Below are positions 60,895 to 64,000 of a stretch of DNA of 64,000 nt, one piece after another. The stretch is from positions 55,122 through 119,121 of the forward strand of contig NZ_JBHSHY010000016.1 of NCBI RefSeq assembly GCF_042653205.1, read 5' to 3'. The stretch is from Paenibacillus_Z sp042653205. GTDB taxonomy: Bacteria > Bacillota > Bacilli > Paenibacillales > Paenibacillaceae. The number at the start of each line of letters is the position of its first letter. Within the stretch, counting starts at the first letter, position 1. The position numbers and the translations under genes are program-made. The notes beneath the pieces were generated by a model, which saw only the letters and a program-made list of their open reading frames with translations, had not been told where the DNA came from and did not search any database.

Positions 60895-62705
60895 TGGGAG
60901 TCTCCCTTGATTGCTTGTTTGATTACGGGTACCAGAAGGGAAGCCGTAGTGCCGGCGTTCTCCACGCTGGTGATCGTCAATCCGTAGCTTGTCCCGAAGT
61001 GCAGCTCGATTCGTTTGCGAATGTTGGGGATGCCAATGGCATTCAGATTATCGTCCTTATGCCTGCTAGCATTCATGCTCTCCAGCTGCTGAGGAGACAT
61101 GCCTCTCCCGTTATCCGTCACCGTTATCCTGATGTTCCCCTCTTCTTCGCGCATGCGGATCTCAAGCTTCCCTTTATAGGGGATGGTATCGAACCCGTGA
61201 AAGATCGCATTCTCGACCAAGGGTTGAAGCAGAAACTTCAAGATCTGATAATCCCAAACACCGTCATCGATATCAAGCTTCAGCTCGAACTTGCCCAAAT
61301 ATCGGATGTCCAAGATTTTCGCATAATCGCAAGTGAATTGAATTTCTTCCCTGACGCTGACGAAATCATGCTGCGTTCTGGCCGTAAATTGGATCACCGA
61401 CGAAAACGCGGTCAGCGCCTCTTCGATGCCGGACGCTCCCTGCATGTTGGCCATCCACTTGATCGAGTTCAAGGTATTGTACATGAAATGAGGCCTTATC
61501 TGCGATTGCAAAGCAAGGGTTTCCAGCCTTCGTTTCTCTTGCTCTTCCGTATAGATGGTACGGATCATCCTTCTGATATCCTCAAGCATCCGATTGATCG
61601 TGACGCCGATTTTGCCGACTTCGCCATGCTGAATGTCAATGAAGATATCGAGTTTGCCTTGCGAAACGAGCTTCATTTGCCGTTCTAATCGAAGCAGCGG
61701 TTTCGTGACGCCGGTCGCAATATAGATCGACGCGGCGATCGACAAGCCAAGCAGTACAAATAGCGCAATGGCGATCGTTCGCAGGATCGTGTTCACAAAG
61801 CCGAACAGCTCATGTTTAGGTATAACGGTTACCGCGCTCCAGCCGGACAGGCTTGAGGTTGCTTTAATCGCAAAGTACTGCTTGTCTGGATATAATTGTT
61901 CCTTGCCTCCGGCAATGGTTTGGAAACTCTTGCCCAGCACGGTTTCGGCCGATTTACCGATGTCGCCGCCGTCCTTGCTGTATATAATATTCGCGTTCTG
62001 ATCCAACAGGTAATAACGCGCATGCTTTGTAAATTGAATATCGCTCCACAGCAGCTTTAGATTTTCCGCGTTGATATTAAACAGGATGAACCCGAGCTTC
62101 TCTTTCGAGAACGGATCGACCACCGCTCGTCCGATGGAAACGACGGGCGTAGATTTTATGGAAAGCAGCCTTTCCTCATGGATGCCTACGGAAACATACT
62201 TTCCATGCTGGCTTAGAATCGTTTGAACAAACGGTTCTTGATAGAACTCGTGCTCTAAATAAGCATGATTCATATAGTCATTATTGCTTCTTCCGAGAAT
62301 CATGTTATTTTTGCTCTGGTAAATAACGGCTGAATTGATCAGATCCGTATACAGCATGATGCTGTTCCGGAGCACATCCCCGACCTCGTCAAACGCTTGC
62401 GACCTTTCCAGCAATGGAAACGCAGCGGCCTCGTAATCCTTCCGCATCAACTGGAACAGCGCCTTGTTTTGTACAGGAATCATGGTCAATCGCAATAGCG
62501 GGGATAATGATGTATCGATATTTTGCGCAATTTGCCTGTTATTAGCCAAGGTCGCGTCGAGGATCATCCGCTTATTGGATTGAACGAACAGCCACGATAA
62601 GGTGCCGCCAATGATGATGTACGGGATAATGATGAAACAGGCAAATGCCACAATCAGCTTTTGCCTGAGACCCATTTGAAGCCAATGATTCTTAAGCACC
62701 TTCAT
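60891..62705 (-). CDS. sensor histidine kinase, YesM-like
   Basis: A 604-residue membrane kinase. Helix 1 (LIVAFACFIIIPYIIIGGTL) is at about 15-38 and helix 2 at about 295-320. Between them is an extracellular Cache-like sensor. HAMP follows, then the phospho motif IRPHFMYNTLNSIKWMA and a GHKL ATPase domain (VTDNGRGMS). The start MKVLKNH follows GGGTGAGGAT; an upstream in-frame ATG is less well placed. A clear sigma-A promoter lies about 40 bases upstream. Confidence 0.95.
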   Translation of the reverse strand: MKVLKNHWLQMGLRQKLIVAFACFIIIPYIIIGGTLSWLFVQSNKRMILDATLANNRQIAQNIDTSLSPLLRLTMIPVQNKALFQLMRKDYEAAAFPLLERSQAFDEVGDVLRNSIMLYTDLINSAVIYQSKNNMILGRSNNDYMNHAYLEHEFYQEPFVQTILSQHGKYVSVGIHEERLLSIKSTPVVSIGRAVVDPFSKEKLGFILFNINAENLKLLWSDIQFTKHARYYLLDQNANIIYSKDGGDIGKSAETVLGKSFQTIAGGKEQLYPDKQYFAIKATSSLSGWSAVTVIPKHELFGFVNTILRTIAIALFVLLGLSIAASIYIATGVTKPLLRLERQMKLVSQGKLDIFIDIQHGEVGKIGVTINRMLEDIRRMIRTIYTEEQEKRRLETLALQSQIRPHFMYNTLNSIKWMANMQGASGIEEALTAFSSVIQFTARTQHDFVSVREEIQFTCDYAKILDIRYLGKFELKLDIDDGVWDYQILKFLLQPLVENAIFHGFDTIPYKGKLEIRMREEEGNIRITVTDNGRGMSPQQLESMNASRHKDDNLNAIGIPNIRKRIELHFGTSYGLTITSVENAGTTASLLVPVIKQAIKGDSQ

Positions 62706-63101
62706 ATCCTCACCCATTTCATTCTTCGTTAACATTTTCATTCGCGAGTATAGGGTATATACTGACGGAAATCAACGAATGAAGGCGGTTGACCTGCTTG
62801 TTCTTCAAAATTCCCATCCCCACCGGCGGAAATACGATATCCAGCACGATGATAATCAAGACGGCTCCCGTTGCATCATTGGTTGACCCAGTTTATCAAA
62901 CCTCGAAGTTCTTCAAGATAGGAATGCTGCCCATTACTTTAATGAAAAAGAGCAGATTTCTCCGCGAACTGCCCCGTCAATTAGACCACCTTCAAAAAAT
63001 AGGATGGAAAACTGTAATCAACTTTACAGAACACCGATTTAATTTCGACTTATAATCAAACAATCACTTGATACGAATACTGGATCAAAGGAGATTGGGA
63101 G
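62706..63101. other. 396-base intergenic stretch with promoter and possible gene relics
   Basis: Holds the leftward promoter at 62747-62775. On the minus strand two short open runs without start codons are visible (about 62725-62890 and 62880-62960), one with a hydrophobic LIIIVLDIVFPP stretch. They look like scraps of decayed genes but I cannot name them. Confidence 0.4.
62747..62775 (-). promoter_or_regulatory. sigma-A promoter of the kinase-regulator-importer module
   Basis: TTGATT (62770-62775) and TATACT (62747-62752), read on the minus strand, with a 17-base spacer. The kinase ATG lies about 40 bases downstream. Confidence 0.75.
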
Positions 63102-63845
63102 ATGGAATTTCAAGGAAAAGTCGTCGTGATTACAGGCGGAAGCAGCGGTATAGGAAAAGCAGTGGCAATTGAACTGGTGAACCGAGGAGCAAATGTAATT
63201 CTTAATGGCCGCCGCGAACAAATGCTGATAGAGGCTGCAAGAGAAATTGATCCGACAGGTGCACACGTCGCGTATGTTGCCGGCGACATTTCAGACCCTC
63301 AAATCGCAGACCGCTTAATCGGAGAAGGGCTTTCTCGCTTTGGCCGGATCGACACACTGGTGAACAATGCTGGCATTTTTATTGCGAAACCATTCACGGA
63401 CTTCACGAAAGAGGATTTCACATCGATGTTGTCCATCAATTTGGCGGGATTTTTCCATGTTACGCAGCGTGCGGTGACTGAAATGATGAAAGTGGGTTCC
63501 GGCCATATCGTAAACATCACAGGAAGTGGGATTGTCGTACATCCACACAAATCTTTTCCATCTGTACTTGCAGCACTGACCAAAGGAGGGTTGAACTCTG
63601 CAACAAAATCGCTAGCGATTGAGTATGCGGATAAGGGTATTCGTGTGAACGCCATCGCGCCTGGGGTAACCAACACACCTATGCACGCGGCTGATACACA
63701 TGGCTTTCTGTCTAAATTGCACCCCGTAGGCCGAATCGGCGAGGTTCAAGATATTGTTGACGCCATTGTGTACCTGGAGTCTGCACACTTCGTGACAGGA
63801 GAGATTCTTTATGTCGACGGCGGCCAAAACGCTGGCAACTGGTAG
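63102..63845 (+). CDS. SDR-family protein lacking the catalytic tyrosine
   Basis: A 247-residue Rossmann-fold protein. NAD(P)-binding motif TGGSSGIG (11-18), the NNAG motif (88-91) and GIRVNAIAPGVTNTPM are clear classical SDR features. The active-site YxxxK is not: at the Lys161 position (LTKGG), the residue four before is Ala157. Catalysis of the usual carbonyl/alcohol type is therefore doubtful. ATG follows AAAGGAGATTGGGAG. It stands alone, downstream of relic-like DNA. Confidence 0.88.
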   Translation: MEFQGKVVVITGGSSGIGKAVAIELVNRGANVILNGRREQMLIEAAREIDPTGAHVAYVAGDISDPQIADRLIGEGLSRFGRIDTLVNNAGIFIAKPFTDFTKEDFTSMLSINLAGFFHVTQRAVTEMMKVGSGHIVNITGSGIVVHPHKSFPSVLAALTKGGLNSATKSLAIEYADKGIRVNAIAPGVTNTPMHAADTHGFLSKLHPVGRIGEVQDIVDAIVYLESAHFVTGEILYVDGGQNAGNW

Positions 63846-63986
63846 GCCACGTAAGGTTTTAACGATGATATAAAAGGAGCCATTCCTGTAATGAATGAAT
63901 TCGAGGTTTGAATGAAAAAAGCACCTTCTGTATACTGGGGAACGTTCCGACCAAAGAACAAATCCCAGCTCAGGAGGCACTCTACA

Positions 63987-64000
63987 ATGAAGTATAAACA
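63987..64000 (+). CDS. start of a truncated ORF at the window edge
   Basis: ATG AAG TAT AAA follows AGGAGG at nine bases and is cut by the window end after MKYK. The upstream sequence is AT-rich and holds no clear inverted repeat within view. A transposase gene is possible, but four codons cannot decide. Confidence 0.35.

Overview
The window reads as chromosomal DNA of an endospore-forming, low-G+C-lineage Gram-positive of the Paenibacillaceae (Paenibacillus/Cohnella type). The reasons are a tricistronic GerA-family spore-germination receptor operon, three YesM/YesN-type two-component systems paired with LplABC/YtcPQ- or MalEFG-type sugar ABC transporters, lipoprotein solute-binding proteins, S-layer-homology (SLH) domains, strong AGGAGG-type ribosome sites with ATG/GTG/TTG starts, and CcpA-type cre boxes. 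No rRNA, tRNA or CRISPR array was seen.

Layout. (1) 1-7.2 kb, moderate GC: a minus-strand operon encoding a PotABCD-like importer with a nucleoside hydrolase and an adenine deaminase, which looks like a purine-nucleoside salvage unit; a small MpsC/DUF2294-like gene lies upstream. (2) 7.3-7.6 kb: left end of a decayed IS3-type element, sitting exactly where base composition jumps to GC-rich. (3) 7.65-20 kb, GC-rich: metE with an upstream LysR regulator and a repeated CTATAGC-type operator, a class A penicillin-binding protein with a charged tail, a zinc-ribbon protein, and the histidine-utilisation operon hutH-hutU-hutI-hutG. (4) 20-28 kb: HbpS/GlcG-like protein, GNAT acetyltransferase, the ger operon (order A-C-B) and a secreted FnIII protein. 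(5) 28-33 kb: an MsrA variant, a YjbR protein, divergent Crp/Fnr and MocR regulators, then a nitroreductase/peroxiredoxin pair. (6) 33-44 kb: a sugar locus made of an SLH-anchored putative glycoside hydrolase, histidine kinase, response regulator, solute-binding protein and two permeases, with a divergent AraC regulator. (7) 44.5-52.2 kb: a second ABC importer with a divergent response regulator/histidine kinase pair. (8) 52.3-62.7 kb: a third module, with kinase, regulator, MalEFG-like importer, glycogen-debranching-type enzyme and GH13 alpha-glucosidase all colinear. (9) 62.7-64 kb: gene-poor stretch with possible relics, an SDR lacking the catalytic Tyr, and the first codons of a truncated ORF.

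How it works together. Modules 6-8 share a plan: a membrane kinase with an extracellular sensor signals to an AraC-type regulator, which probably switches on the adjacent importer. None of the three importers encodes its own ATPase, so all would need a shared MsmX-type ATPase encoded elsewhere. cre-like sites in modules 6 and 7 suggest catabolite repression. In three operons a stem-loop lies directly after the solute-binding-protein gene, consistent with making more binding protein than membrane components. The purine operon is unlike these three: it carries its own ATPase and two catabolic enzymes.
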